64,000 bases of DNA from Lanius collurio (GCA_020086605.1 JACBWW010000002.1:29812475-29876474); one strand, 5' to 3'; positions 35,706 through 48,868 are shown, numbered from the stretch's first letter. Program-made: numbers and translations. Notes: a model not told the origin generated them from the sequence alone.

Positions 35706-38700
35706 TATCTTATGCCACTGCATATCCCACTATTCAGTGTAAGGCTTTCCCAGCAAAGCACAGACTAATGTGCGTGGCCTCTTGTTTGTTCCTGTATCTT
35801 CACTCCTGCCAGTGATTTGGCATCAAGCTGTGTTTCTACAGAGGAAGAAAGGGATCTCTATCATGGTCCTAGCAATTCAGTTGCAGAGGATGAGAAACAC
35901 CAAAGTGACAGGGCTCTGAGCCTATCTTTGCCTCCATCCCCATAAGCATATTTCTTCCACACTACAGAAAAAGAAGGGGAAGAACCTCTCACCACTCACC
36001 CTTCTGAGATAGGTGACAACTGATAAGGCAAACTGCAAACCCCTCTGAACTGCTGGTCTCCTGGTACTTTTCTACTTCTTGAATTCTGAGGAATTTCAGG
36101 TTGATGGTTGCAGGTAAAATCCTTGAGGAGACCTGCTAGGTTTACCCCAATGAAGATCTGTAGTCATGCTCTATCAATTACTTTGCCCGCTCCATTCTCC
36201 CTTTGAAAAACATAAAGGAAAAAGGCATCATTACGAGGATCTGCTTTTACTTTTTTTCTAAACTCACAGTCAAGTACATTGTGGGGGGACAAAAGATCCA
36301 TTGAATTTCAAGGTCTCGGGCAGCAGCTATTTCCTCCATTAAGCAAGCGGACATGGGGAAATGAGGGAATTCATATTGATTGATTTTACCAAGGTCCATT
36401 ATGGGTTGTGAGGATTGAAATATCAATCTGGCTTTGACATGAGGCAGAGAGGAAGCTGGATTCCTGAGAGGATACTGTAATGAGAAGGCACAGGCTTGAG
36501 TTTTTTGGTGGGCTCAGCAAGAGAGGGACGAACAGTGTCTTCCAGGTGCCACAACTGAGGCTGTGTTCAGATGCTGCAGGTAGTCATGGGGTGGTCACAA
36601 GCAGCTTCCCAGCCCATCCTCTTCCACCTGAAAACTATGGATGGTGTAGCCATGGGGTGCATGAAGCCTTAGACCCCACTGTGAACAAATAGGGATGGGG
36701 CTGCCCTCACTCCCCAGGCACTCTCTGCCCATATGCTAGCACTGAGAATGACACTTAACATGGCTTCTTCACAGCAGAAGCTTGGGGACTGCACCCAGCC
36801 ACTCCCTGAGTACTGGATGACTCCAGTGCTTGATAAAATAGCAACATTTAGGGAGGAGTCCACTGGAACCCACAGCCTGAAAGGTGCTTCTTGGGGAAAG
36901 TACTGGCTCTCTGGTATGATTAGCTGAGAAAGCCATGGGGAGGCTTCTATCCAGCTGCACACAGCATCTTCAGGTAATGACAGTAGGATCAGCAGGCCTG
37001 CAGAAACTCCTTGCTGGCCTTGAAGCAGGTTTGAGGGGATTATGCTGTGATGCCCAACAGGGTTCATGGGCTAATGGGTGTCTCACACTCACCTTTATTC
37101 TTGGCATATGTAGAACAAGGAGAATTCACTGCGTAAATAAGAGCAAGTTCAGCTCCTTTAGGCAAAGCAATACTGCAAATCAAGCTGTGCTGATGCACAT
37201 AGCACGTGCTAAGCTGTGGAACTCCTTGACACAAGAAATTAATGGCAATAATAACTTAACCAAGCTTGATGACACACATAGATAGGCAAACCAGCATGTG
37301 TAGTAATACAATCTTTTGATCCACGGCATAAGATGGAGTTTCTTTTCTAGCTGTTAGGTCTAGGGAGTTTTCCCAGCTTTTTTTCAGCCTGCTGAACAAA
37401 TACATCTTTGCTATATGTATGCTTCTGTTTGCACTAATCTTTCTAGCAGGGGATAAGAGAGGTAACAAATGTTTTTAATCTTCAGGATGCAGCTTGGCTG
37501 ATGTACCCTGAGTCAGAAATGCAGCTCACAGGAGTCTATGAGATTATCTTTTCTTCCTAGAATGGTCAGTAAATCCAACAACATTGTCCTACAGGTCAAG
37601 CCCTTTAACCAGCCCAGCTGTTGTTTGGGAGAATTTCTGACCCTCTTCAGCCCTGACAATCAAAAGCATGCTCTACCCTTCTGCTGGGAGAATCTCCTTG
37701 TCCCTTTTTGTCTACACCCCAGTGCCCTCATCCCAAACTTTGAACTTGTCAGACACTGTCCATCAACTTGGAACAAGCAGACTGTTTGCTGCCTGCTCGG
37801 CTGCCTCCTTCATATCCCTGTCACTGTGGTTGCACACCAGATTCAAGGCAGCGTTCCCTGGTGTGAGCTGGACTCTTGTCTTTTCCTTCCCCTCCACTGC
37901 ACATCATTTGTGTCCTTGTCACCTCTCTGATGCCACAATGCCTTCTTGCCTTGCCTTCTCCCTGGCCTCTCCTCATTAGATGCCACTTCCAGCCAACGTA
38001 TTGGTCTCCTTCCCTTTACACAGTCCAAGGAACACCCATTACCATAAGACTTCCTCTCCTTGCAAGTCACAGGCAGTGCCACTCCTTTCAGGCTTAGTGT
38101 CTAATTTTAGCATTGCTTTTTCTTACAGCTACTCTTCCCATCAGGTCAGAAGTGTTCCTGCCCTGTCAGAGACATTATTCTCTTGGCAGCAAGCTGATAT
38201 TTTGTCATCATAAAAGCCAGGCTTCTCAGAAGAAAACAACCTTTATTAGGCATTAGGGATGCTGTGATGCAGGGTCATTAGGCTAGGCTGGCATGGAAAA
38301 GCTCACATACACGACAAGTGGGGGTCCCTCTCCAGCCCTGCACTGGGCAGCAGAAGGGTTTCCCTTTCCTGCCTGGCACTGCTCTATGACTGTTCCTTCT
38401 AAGAAATTCCACACAGGCACAGACCTGGACTAATGCCATGTAAGTGCTGCCTCTGGGAGCAGCTCCCTCTTTTTCTTCCCAGTTCCCAAGGTGTAGGTGA
38501 TCCCTGCAGACTCTGCAGCAGTCTATGCCTGGGGATGATGCTAATCTTGGTCCTTACTCTTTTTTTGTGTTTCAGAGAGGCATTTAAGTGCTGGGGAGAG
38601 CAGAGTGCAGCTGAGGTCTCCCCTAGCTCCTCTGGGAGAAAGATGTGCTTCCCTAAGCAGGCATTCCCGGGTCATTTGACATCTTTTTGAGTATGGCTTT

Positions 38701-38799
38701 TCACAGAAATTCCTCTGTCATCTCTGAGCTGACTGACACCCTCTGTGAAGTGAGCTGCCTTTTGGTAGCACTGCACTCATGGTATGAGAGGTCTGTGTA
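35706..38799. other. Non-coding stretch, nothing recognised
   Basis: The segment near 36330-36410 (GACATGGGGAAATGAGGGAA, then ACCAAGGTCCA) faintly echoes antisense MIR/L3 but is too weak to call. Open frames, the longest being 36669-37067 minus and 37538-37930 plus, show no family. Confidence 0.5.
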
Positions 38800-38965
38800 T
38801 TGAGGCTCTTCGTGAAGAACGGCAGCCTATGAATTATTTAAGCGCCTCTGTTTCTGATTAGCTTGTGACTAATGCTCGTTGCACTAACCCCTGAGACGTA
38901 GCATGTTAAAACTAATGCAGAAAATATAATGGATTTAATTGCTTTCCAGGTAGCAAGGCACACAC
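38800..38965. promoter_or_regulatory. Candidate conserved non-coding block
   Basis: Non-repetitive, CpG-containing AT-rich sequence with GAATTATTTAAGCGCC, CTGATTAGCTTGTGACTAAT and GGATTTAATTGC. The look is that of a developmental enhancer; evidence is compositional only. Confidence 0.25.
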
Positions 38966-41900
38966 AGAGCTTTTGTGGACTTTTGTGTGTTTGTTTTGCT
39001 TTTAGTTTTAAATAGGTTTGCTGAAAGAGAGCTCAGAAAGTCTGCTCAGGGATTGGGAGTCCACAGTGGGCCTGAATCATTTTTCAAGGTCAACAGGGAA
39101 CAACAGGGAGTGAATACCACAGCAGACATGGGAATAGGAAAGAAATCTTCTTCTGATTTCACATTAAGGTTTTAAAAGCCTTAAGACCAGGAGCAAGGAG
39201 GAGAGATTGCCTTCAGATAGCCCAGGGAACAAAGGGTGCATAAGCAACCCCAGCAAATTTTACATCATGTTGAAAAAACACAGGAAATAGTACTGGTAGA
39301 GCTCAGAAACCGGAGTCTGATGTTAGAGCAAGTTAAGAAATGCCTAGTGTGTACTGACCTCTTTGTGGTCTGTGGCTGGAATTGGAGGCCATTTCTCCTG
39401 CTGGAGTGGATCTATGACAACCCCAAGGACCTACCTCTTACCAGAGAGTGTGAGAGCTCAGCTACTAACCCCTGTCTAGATTGAAGACACTAACCCAGGA
39501 CCTGGTAATTCAGATATTTAACCAGCAGTTTCATGTGGAATTTGGATTCTCAACTCTACAGTTTTCCAAATGATTCCTGTACCTGTCAGCATCCCTCCTT
39601 GCCAGGTGGCAGAGCTATCTTTGGGTCACTGGGGACCACAGATATCTTTTTGTCTGCTTCCCTTCTTCCTATGGGTCAAATGAGTTGAAAACTCTTAGAC
39701 TGGGCTTCTTTATTCACATGCACTGACTGTTAGCTGTGTGTCCCTCTGGACACCTGTGTGCTGGCTTGTTAATCACCTGAATTATATTTGCTAACTAAGG
39801 ATCTTGATCACAAAACCCAAGCAGCAGCAGCAACAAAAAAAAAAAAAAGTTCATTATTCATTGTTTTATTCCACAATATCAGAGCCATCTGCACCATGTT
39901 CCCAATGGTGTTAGTTTCCTGCAGACCTTTTCCTCAGCTAAGCTGCCTGTAGGTAAGAGAGCTAGAATAAAGGCCACTTAGAACAAAAGTTTGGGGTCCA
40001 GAAGGAACACCAGGATATTCCCTCCTGGGAACCTCAAACTCCTGCAGCCTCCTTCAAAACTTGTATCTGGTTCCCAAACTTTATTTTTTTTCTTCCATAT
40101 TGGTCTTGTCTGGGTTCCTTCCATCTAAAGGAGTAGTATTTCTTGGGTTTTTCAGGATTGTCTGAGACTCCACTTATCATCAAGAAAAAGGAAAAAAATT
40201 AAATGTATTACAATAAACCCAAGAAACAAGATCTCAATTGCACAATGTGCCATTCATTGAACTAAAGCTTTTTCAGTGGGTGCTTCATCTGGAATAGATA
40301 AGATTTCTCTTGTCCTTAAAATTGCTCTTCTGTTAGAGGATCCTGGGGTGAATATTTCACATGGAGGCATTTGCACAGCAGACATGCAGAGGGTGAGCAG
40401 CATGGGGCAGATTTTGCCCCTGGTTACAGAAGCAAATCACAAAGATGAGAGCTCTCATGCAACTCTTCTACCTGCTGCCTTGTAAAGCAGGAACTAAAAT
40501 GATGTTTTCCAGAATGGACCCAACCAGTGAGTCCCCATTCAGACTTGGGAGTTTCCAGCTTCTACTGGAAATAAAGGCAGTTTCAAAATGTCTTCCCAGA
40601 GTTTCTCAATGGTTCAGTTCATTTGAGGGATCCCACTGTGCAGTGGCTTGTGTGTGCCTACTTGGTGCAGGCAGCAAAGTCAAGGGAACATCTGATCCAC
40701 AGCTAGCATTCCTGCCATGGGTGCAGAGAGTGTGGAGCACAGGCTCTCCCATCCCATTCCTGCCTCTGAGGAAGCCAGCTGAATGACAGCTCTGAATTCA
40801 TGTGGTTGCCAGTCCTACCTCGCCCATCAAGGCATCTCCTCACTGTGTGGTGAGCTCTTGTTTTCCTGCCAGATTACAGACTGCGTGTCTCAGACTAAGG
40901 CAATAGATGTGGAACCTACTTAGGCTTGTCCCTTCTCTGTCTTTGGGGGGCTAACTAGGTTTTTCTAGTCTTCTGAATTCACCAGAGGATCTTATCATAG
41001 TCAGGATTTCACCGTATCTCCAAAAATAAGTAGGATTTTGCCTGGTCAGTGTCCCTGTGGGAAGCCTGCAGGGCGCATGCAAAGTGCTGAAACAAACAGC
41101 AGTGGCTTTCAGCATCATTGACATGGTGTGACATGAAGGGAAGCTTAGGTGCAGGATGAGCAGTCTTGTAGCTAAATCCTGAAATGCAGACTGCAGTGAT
41201 TCCTTGACAATTTTTAGCCCTGATTTTATGATCATACCACAAAGCATGTGAAACTGCTTTGTACACCATACTTCCCATTGGGGCTGGTATTCATTGTTCT
41301 TTGCCTGATTTCTGCAAGTGCTGCCTCAGTCCACCCCAGGGGCAGCTGCACTGCAGCACAAAGGGACTCTGTTACTTTTGGGAGTCCTTTGAGAAGTAAG
41401 ATGCCATAGCAATGCGTTGATGGTGGCACAAGAGGGGCTGTTGCTGGGGACCAGCTGCTCTCCCTCTCTGCCATATGTCTGTTTCTGTATGCAGCCTGAG
41501 TGCAAATGCATTTTATTAAATAAAAACGTCTTTAATTCAATGAAACTTCCAAAGCTAGTAGAACTCCAAAAGCAGTGTCAGCTCCAGGCACTGCATTCCG
41601 TTTCTCTGACTTTTACCCTCTTAAGTCCAAACATCTCTCAGTTATTACCTCTCCTGCATTTTCAATTGGCAAGGCTCACAGGTCTAAAACATTTCTGTGC
41701 TCAGTTCAAGGAGCATCATGGCCTCAGCACTGTTGCCAGCAGGATGCATGCATGAGGCTGTCCTGCTTTAGGAGAAGAAAGTTTAGCTGCATGGATGTCA
41801 GCACCACACCGTGCTGTTTGCTTTCCTCACCAGAGAACAAGCCTTGGTTTCTGAGACCAGGAGAAAGGATATTTTGTCCTAGTACTTCTGGTCTCCTGAT

Positions 41901-43429
41901 GTTCCCTGTCACCGCTTCAGAGCATTGAAGCTGGGCTGGTTATGGTGGGAAATACTTCACCTCCACAGCCACCATCCTAGGAAGAGGATGGATAGAGCAA
42001 TTATTCAAGAAGGTGAAAGCATTCAGAGATGAGATGTACAGTATATCCCTCAATAACACCTTAAAGGTGTGGCACCAGTGTGTGGAAGAGATTCCCCTTC
42101 TCCGAGTATTGCTACAGGAGCAATATTCTACTCTGTGTTGTTATGGTCACCTGCAGGAAGATCATGAGTCTTACTTGTGCATCCCTAGTGTTCCTTTGAA
42201 CTTCTTTTCCATAGTGACCTTGCTACAAAACATCATCTGCTGAACCTGTCCTCTCCTTTATCCTATCAGTGTCACCTGCTATGAGATGATGCCTGTCCCT
42301 TTGCTACACTTTGCTACAGCCCGCTAAGGAATCCCTCTTCCTGGAGGTCCTGATCCCCAAAATACTTGAGCTGTGCTGAACTTGCTGAAGCATAGGCAGC
42401 TGCGCCTGCCAGCTGCAAGGAACACATGTGTCCTTATGGTGGCCATATGGGCTGGGACCTGGGACAATTGAGGAGTGAACAGACTCCAGCAGGGCATTTT
42501 CTTCATTTCCATGTCAGTCTGTGGCCAACACACAAAACTCCTGGCTGTGCTCTTCCCACAGACACCCAGCATTGGAGCATTACAGAGTGGCATGTTCTGG
42601 CACTGTGCATTAGGCAACCTTGACATACACTGAACCGTTGTTTTCAAACAAAGACAAAGGCAGTCATTAGTGTGTAGACATTATCTCATCCATCCTAGCA
42701 GAACCCACTCTGGCTTCCTCAGCGTTTCTCGTGGCACCCTTTCCGTGATGACAAGAGGATGGCTCATCTGTCTGATTCCTCTTCATTGCACTTAACTGCT
42801 GCTCCCTGCAGCCAGCACCACAGAAAACCTGCTTTCTCCTCACAGTACTTTCAGGTTTGGGATTAAAGCAGCGAAGAGCCAGAGATATTTCCCTTCTATA
42901 CCGTGAGGCTGTTGCCATTGCAAGCCTTCATTTGGCTGGTTGAAACTTGAAAGTGGAGCTTGGGGATTTGCAATCAGAGCCAATTGCTTCTATCACTGGA
43001 TGCTGTCAGCACTCACCTGGACACAGTCCCCAGCCATTCCTACTAGTGTCATTTCTTGCAATGAAAGCACTTTGCTTCTGACAGTTGTCCACGCTATGCT
43101 TTTTGGAAGTCTCTTGCTTAATATATTGCACAGATCATACGATACTGTCACAAATCCCTTGCATCTTTAGTGCTTGTTTCTGGGGATATTCCAATTTCTT
43201 GAGCAGGTTTGGGGTCAAATCAGCCTCACTCTATAATCACTGGTCAGAGGTTGTTTTATTTCCCTGAACACAGAGTACCCAGTTCCTTCATGCATCATTT
43301 ATATTCCCTGCACCCTGGCAAAGCTCTGGCCATTTCTATATTCCAGCCATGTTTTCAGAAATGTTCATTTTCTTTCAGATTCTCTTTATAAAAACAGAAC
43401 TGCTCTATCATCTCCAGTGACTCTGAGGA
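38966..43429. other. Non-coding stretch with small duplications and an A-run
   Basis: A run of A lies at about 39834-39848. CTTTGCTACA is tandemly repeated at 42299-42318. No exon or transposon is recognised. Numerous open frames of 60-120 codons overlap on both strands, as in random sequence. Confidence 0.5.
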
Positions 43430-43600
43430 TAAGGGATTTTATAAATTTCCCACAATCTCAGAAAATGCTTTGTCTGCAGATTTAATAGACACTGTTAAAC
43501 TATGCAGCGGATTATAAATCTGAGCCGCTATTATGGTCAGTAAACTGCAAACATTTTTTAGATGTTATGCACTGTTTACTCTCGTAGCATAGTGTGAGCA
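43430..43600. promoter_or_regulatory. Candidate conserved non-coding block
   Basis: AT-rich, non-repetitive sequence with AGCGGATTATAAATC and GAGCCGCTATTATGG; AGCGG and CCGCT form short inverted ends around a near-palindromic GATTATAAATC. GGATTA is a bicoid-class (PITX/OTX) core. Function is inferred. Confidence 0.25.
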
Positions 43601-44004
43601 GTTTTCTCCCAAGCCACAGGAAAAGCCTGTTTTACCCAGAGCTGAACATGTTTAATCCTTTCTCTTTGCCCTCTGCATGGATGGATTCCTCACATCCCTG
43701 TACCTGCCCTGTGCAGCTCTCTGTGCCATACTAGTGGCTTTTGTGTCTCTCCTCCTTCACTGTAGCCCTGAAGCAGGATGGAGCTGAACTGTAAAAATGG
43801 ATGGGGAGAAATGAGCTGTGAGTCCTGAGGGCTGGTTTGTATCAACAGCTTTGCAAAAAAAAGATTTTGTGCACCAGTATGGGTGGAAGAACTGTGCCCT
43901 CACCTTTTGTGCTGCTACCCAGGTCTCCCTCTATCTTCTCTGTCTGGCAAAGTTACAGCAGAATCTCTGCCGATTCCTGCAGAGGGTTTGTATGGCATGA
44001 GCCA
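43601..44004. other. Non-coding stretch up to the LTR
   Basis: Nothing recognised. The last seven bases (TGAGCCA) are the left target-site copy of the LTR that follows. Confidence 0.5.
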
Positions 44005-44124
44005 TGTTGTGGTTTAACCCCCGCCAGGAGCCACGCCCAACACAGCCCCTCACTCATTCTACCTCCAGCAGGGTCAGGGTAAAAGGGTAAAAGTTGGAGA
44101 ACTCATGGATTGAGATAAAGAGAG

Positions 44125-44130
44125 TTTAAT
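44125..44130 (-). terminator. LTR polyadenylation signal (variant)
   Basis: TTTAAT on the plus strand gives ATTAAA on the minus strand, the usual variant signal, about 175 bp downstream of the TATA box in LTR orientation. Confidence 0.55.
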
Positions 44131-44302
44131 AGGGAAAGCAAAAGAGAAACACAAAGGCAAAGCAAACCAAGAAATTAATTCACCACTTCCCAAGGGCAGG
44201 CAGGTGTTCAGCCATCCCCAGGAGAGCAGGGCCCCAATGACTTGGGAAGATATGTGTTCACTGCAAATATCCCCCTCCCCCCTTCCCTCCTCTTTCCCCC
44301 TA

Positions 44303-44311
44303 CTTTATATA
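44303..44311 (-). promoter_or_regulatory. LTR TATA box
   Basis: CTTTATATA on the plus strand reads TATATAAAG on the minus strand, placed in the LTR where the U3 promoter is expected. Confidence 0.7.
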
Positions 44312-44578
44312 ATGAGGAGGATGTCATATGGGCTGGAATATCCCTTAGGTCAGTTGGGGTCACCAGTCTCAGATGTGTTTTGTCCCAACATCCCATGCAC
44401 ACTCAAATTCCTTGCCAACATGGCAGTATGGAAAGCAGAAAAGGCCTTGGCTCTATGGAAGCCCCGCTCAGCAGTAACAAAAACATCTCTATATTATCAG
44501 CCCTGTGTTCAGCACAAATCCAAACCACAGATCCATACCATCCATGGGGAAGAAAATGAATTCTAGCTGAAACTAGCA

Positions 44579-45288
44579 TGGGCCAGCACCTTCATCTTGG
44601 CTGGGACCCCAGTTGCTGTGGCTCAAATACGGCCAATCTGCAGGCAGGTTGCTAGTAGGCTGCTGACACTTCCACACTGGAAAAATGACAGCCTGGTGGG
44701 TTCTGTGCAGGTTTTTGCCTTAGCTGGACTATGTTTGAAGCAGAGGGTGGCTGCAAACTGAGCAGGTGAGGCATTACATGTACTTTCTTTGTCCTTCCCC
44801 AGGTCTAGGTTTCTTTCTGAAGACTGGGTGCTGGCTGGCTCATGTAGGTAGGTGGCTGTTCTGTGAGCCTGGACATCTCTACCCGGGAGACCACTTCCCA
44901 CTGCTTTAGATTTTATAGGCTGGCTGATGAAGATCTGAGGATGCTCAGCCAATTAGCACAACTCCAGGAAAGCTTCCAAATCCTCTCAGTACCTCCTAAC
45001 TCTTTGCCTTCTGATCCCACTGTTTTTACATTACACTTCCTCTGACAACTGGATATTTCTCCTGGTCAGCTCTTCTCCTCTTTCTGTTCTCTGCAGCTTG
45101 CAGTTTGGTGGATGGAGGCATTGGCATAGGAGTGGGAGCTGGGTGGACAGAGAAGTCTGTGGATGTGAGATGCATAGTCCTCAGTGTCTTATGCAGATGG
45201 TGGGGCCTAGGAGTTAGGTACTGTTCAGTGTCAGGAAGCTGGACCCAAAATCCTTTCACTCCTATGTTATAAGATGGAAGCGTTGGGA
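44579..45288. other. Non-coding stretch, nothing recognised
   Basis: The first seven bases are the right target-site copy of the LTR. No exon is recognised. Confidence 0.5.
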
Positions 45289-45430
45289 TGACCAAGGTGT
45301 CTCTCAGGCAGAAGCAACTGAAGTAGGAGGAGAAGAGCTTTATTGATATCTCTCAGCCCCTGGTCTTCAGAGGTGATGGGGTTACACTACCCATCCCAGT
45401 CCCACTGTCCCTTCAGAGAGCTTTCTGCTC
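45289..45430 (-). other. Possible minus-strand polyadenylation site or LTR piece
   Basis: GAGCTTTATTGATATC on the plus strand gives AATAAAGCTC on the minus strand near 45338-45346, followed downstream by a pyrimidine- and T-rich CTTCTCCTCCTACTTCAG. This could be the end of an untranslated region or the R region of a decayed LTR. I found no coding end or LTR termini to decide. Confidence 0.25.
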
Positions 45431-47088
45431 TGGGTTTATGTTTTCTCTGCTCATCCATTCAGGCCCCTGGAGTCTTGGGAGAGATGGGTTAAAGCAGAGC
45501 ACACCTGAGCTGTGGGAAGCCTGCAGGCTATGATGCAGCTGACCAGAAAGGCAGCTATTGAGTCTGTTGAATATTTTATAGTGCATTCAAGTACTGAGAC
45601 CACTATCAAAGCTGGACATTATCCATTTAGAGCCTTGTCTTCAAAATAAATGATAACCCTTTCAGGATGAGCTGCTGACAGGTGAAGAAGAGAGGTTGTA
45701 TGTCTGTTATAGGAAGAGAAACTATACCAAGAAGGCTGAGCACTCTCACCTGAAGGGCAGAAGAGAGAGAAAATGAGCTCACAGAGCCCAGGCATCCTTC
45801 CAGATCATGGCATCATCCCAAAGCAAATTTCCCAGCAAAATATATTTTTGCTTTTTTTTTTTTTAATCCACAGAGGTCAGTAAAGCCTGAGTTAGTACAA
45901 ATGGCTTGGGAAGGAAAGGGGAAATAAAAAGGACTGTGCTGGATTGGGAACATGATGCCATAGGTACTGGCATGCAAAGGAAGGAAACATGGGCCTGAGG
46001 AAGCTGAGGAAGGAGCTGTGCTGTTTGGGAATTGATTCTGGGATGAAGATATTGTGGGTAAAAAGGAGATGTAGGTGATTAAAGATGTAGGGGACAGGTA
46101 ATGGGGTATAGGAAGGTTTGCAGAGATGTGCAGTGAGCAGTGGGACTCCTGAGCCCTGGGGGGAAGGGAGACAGCAATGGGAGAGGGCAGTGCTTTCTTC
46201 TGCAGGAGGTGTACGGAGCAGGTGACACAGTAAACCTCGCTGTGTACCCAGCCTTGCTCAGATACACAAAGAGACAACTTCTGCATAGAAAAACACACGA
46301 GCCACCAATCCAAACAGTAAAAAAAAAAAGGGGTAAGGGAAGGGAGAGCTGGGAGCCATTGTGAGCACAGGAGATGCCACACTGGACAAGATGAATGTCC
46401 CTTTAGGCCCTTATCTCAACCTTGACAGTGGCTGATATCAGATGCTCCAGCGAAAGCTGCAAAAACAATCTTCACAGCACATCTGGGCATCTGTGTGATA
46501 GCATCCCCACAGGGGCTCTTCCTGGCAGACCCCATTTGCTGATCAGCCTACACATGGAAATCAGAAGGCTGAGAGCTCTTGTCAGATTTTCTCTGGCTGA
46601 TGTTGCAGCCAGAAGGACTTTTACTAACACAGCCTGCTAGTCCTGCCGGTTTCCTTCCCCACTTGCGTTATTCTGCATGTGCTGTTGTGTCCTCGGCCCT
46701 TGTGGCAAGCGCAGACCCATGAGCTGTATCCCTAATACCTGTGTTCCTGCAGACAAACACAGCCCAAGGTGGGGCTGAACTGTACCCTTTCTAGCTCCAT
46801 CTCATTGCCATGAGTTGAGGCCTCACCCATTCTTCATCCCGCTGTTTTAAACACCTTGTAGCAGCGTGCCACCACTGTTTCCCTCTCCTGGAGGATGGGT
46901 TGGCATCCCACTGCTATGAAAGTAATGGAAGGTCCAACAATGCCACATGGCCCAAGTAGAGGGTGTATACCAGAATTTCCAGGTGCCTGAGGCATTAAGC
47001 CTGATGCCTTCATTCTGCACATGGCAGGACTGATGAATAGGGGAAATAAGTTTGAGGAAGGATCCCAGGAACAGATGACAAGCATTGG
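45431..47088. other. Non-coding stretch with T and A runs
   Basis: A T14 run lies at about 45851-45864 and an A-run at about 46319-46330. The minus-strand open frame 45813-46382 (189 codons) bridges the two homopolymers and has no recognisable domain. Nothing else is seen. Confidence 0.5.
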
Positions 47089-47135
47089 GATTTACTGACA
47101 ATTGCTGACCTGAGATTTATTGGCAATTGCTGAGC
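47089..47135 (+). repeat. Imperfect 25-bp tandem duplication
   Basis: GATTTACTGACAATTGCTGACC at 47089-47110 is repeated as GATTTATTGGCAATTGCTGAGC at 47114-47135 with 19 of 22 bases equal and a period of 25 bp. Each copy carries CAATTG. Confidence 0.75.
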
Positions 47136-48868
47136 AAGTTGATGGACTGCAGCATTATCCCAAGAGATCTTTGACAGGCCCTAAGATGACAGTCCATAAG
47201 ATACCGGAGTGTGATCTACAGACCTATTGTACATAGTCTTCCTAATGGAAAACTGACACTATCTGCTCATACTCAAAGCACAAGGAGACCAAACAACAAA
47301 AGAAAAATAAAAGGGAATAAAAGAACTTCAAAAGCTTTGTTTGGCTGTAAATGAGAGTTGCACATGATGCTCTTCTGGAGAATTTCTCAGCAGCCTGGGC
47401 GGTCACCTCCAAAAACACAGGTGGTGAAACTCTGACCTGATAGGTTTTCTGGGCTAAGTCCTCCCCATGGATGTGATTAGATGTGAGCCTAGGACTGCCT
47501 TCCCTCTCCTCAGCACAGCGTGGGAAGCAACAGCATATACCACAGGGGATCTCCTGGCTCTCAGCTGGTTCAGTTCCTCTGACAGACTGCTGATTACATG
47601 GGAGTTATGAGGCTTTTATTCCAGCCCTCCCATCCCCTTGCATGCACACACATACATACATGTGCACAAGTGCCAGTGATTTCCATGTTCTTGTGTCTGT
47701 GATTTCCCTCAGCTGCAGGTTTACATGCCCAGCCAGCAGAATTGGTTTTGTTCTATTCCCTCATGCCCTCCCTCAAAAAACTGATTTTGGGGAACACACT
47801 GCACCAATTCATTGCTACTCATTGATGTCCCTACTGTAACATTCTTGACCATGGATCACAGTCCCACTGGCCTGTTAAATGTGTTTGGGTTCACAGCACT
47901 CCAGCCCCAGGGAGGGTCTGCATCTCACTGTCCTCGCTGAGCCTGCTCATAGAGGAGCCCCAGAGAGGGGAGCTCTTGGCTGCCCACTGCTGCCAACTCT
48001 CTGGATGCCTGTCCACATCTCAGATCTGCCCTGCATGCCCCACTGCAGCCCCCAGAGGAGGTGGCTCTCACTCCCTGACAGACTACATCGTGGGGTCATG
48101 GCTGCACTGGCTGGGCATTGTCACTGCATGGCATGTGAGACCAGCTGAGGAAAGCAGGTCGTTCATAGGAGTTTTAGCACATGAGACTTGGCTGGGCAGT
48201 CCAGCTGCATTAAAATCCATGGGAAGATAAATCACCTCTCCAGGGATGACCTCTCCATGTACTAGCCTCTTCCCTCTTCCTTCTCCTGGCCTCTGGGGTA
48301 AACTCTCAGGCTCACAGGGAGGTAAGTAAGGACACTTGAAAGCTATGATTCACACTTTTAGGATTATGCTGCCTGATTTTTTAAGGCTCTGAATTATTTG
48401 CTGCTGGGATACCACACTTGTGCTTCCATAGCTGCTTTAGTGCAACAGTGTTCATGCAAGAGACAGCATACAAAGCACTGCCTTGGCACGACCCTGGTCT
48501 CCATGGGTTGTGACACTGCCCTTCTCTGGGAGCAGTGGCAGCTCTGCACACTGCTCTTTTATGTCCAAGGTGATGGCAATAGGTAATATTTCTTAAACTG
48601 CTAATGGGTCCTGGTTTGGTTCATGTGAGCTTTGTAGTTTCTGGTACTTGGTTTGGAGTGTGGTTTGTTATGCCTAATGAAGAGCAGTGAGCAAAGCCCA
48701 CTCAGAGACCATATGAATGCTTGCACTTTCTTTCGCTTTAAATTAATACTTTCACAGTGTCAACATGGAACTTTCCAGTCCACAGAGATTCGGGGGTTTT
48801 GTGTCTACTTTATCCCTACTATAATGTAACTTTTTATTCAATACTCATTGTTGGTTTGTTAGTTGGTT
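47136..48868. other. Non-coding stretch, nothing recognised
   Basis: A short ACACATACATACATGTGCAC patch lies near 47646-47668. No gene or transposon is recognised. Confidence 0.5.

Larger units (their letters stand above)
44005..44578 (-). mobile_element. Solo LTR of an avian endogenous retrovirus (ERVK-type), antisense
   Basis: The plus-strand left end TGTTGTGGTTTAACCCC is the reverse complement of the conserved end of a common avian ERVK-type LTR. The right end GCTGAAACTAGCA matches the LTR start in reverse. The element therefore begins with TG and ends with CA over 574 bp. It is flanked by TGAGCCA and TGGGCCA (6 of 7 bases equal), a plausible decayed target-site duplication. Inside, in minus orientation, lie a TATA box and an ATTAAA polyadenylation signal in the expected order. 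No gag, pol or env sequence adjoins it, so this is a solo LTR left by recombination between two LTRs. Family assignment is from memory of avian LTRs. Confidence 0.85.

Noticed and set aside
35552..35815. Repeat-protein-like frame with Leu-Ser-Tyr-Pro-Ile cycles
   Set aside because: It is simply the (TATCC)18 microsatellite read in frame.
44204..44566. 120-codon plus-strand frame
   Set aside because: It lies wholly inside the solo LTR in the antisense direction; not a gene.
45813..46382. 189-codon minus-strand frame
   Set aside because: It runs between a T-run and an A-run, with no recognisable family or splice context.
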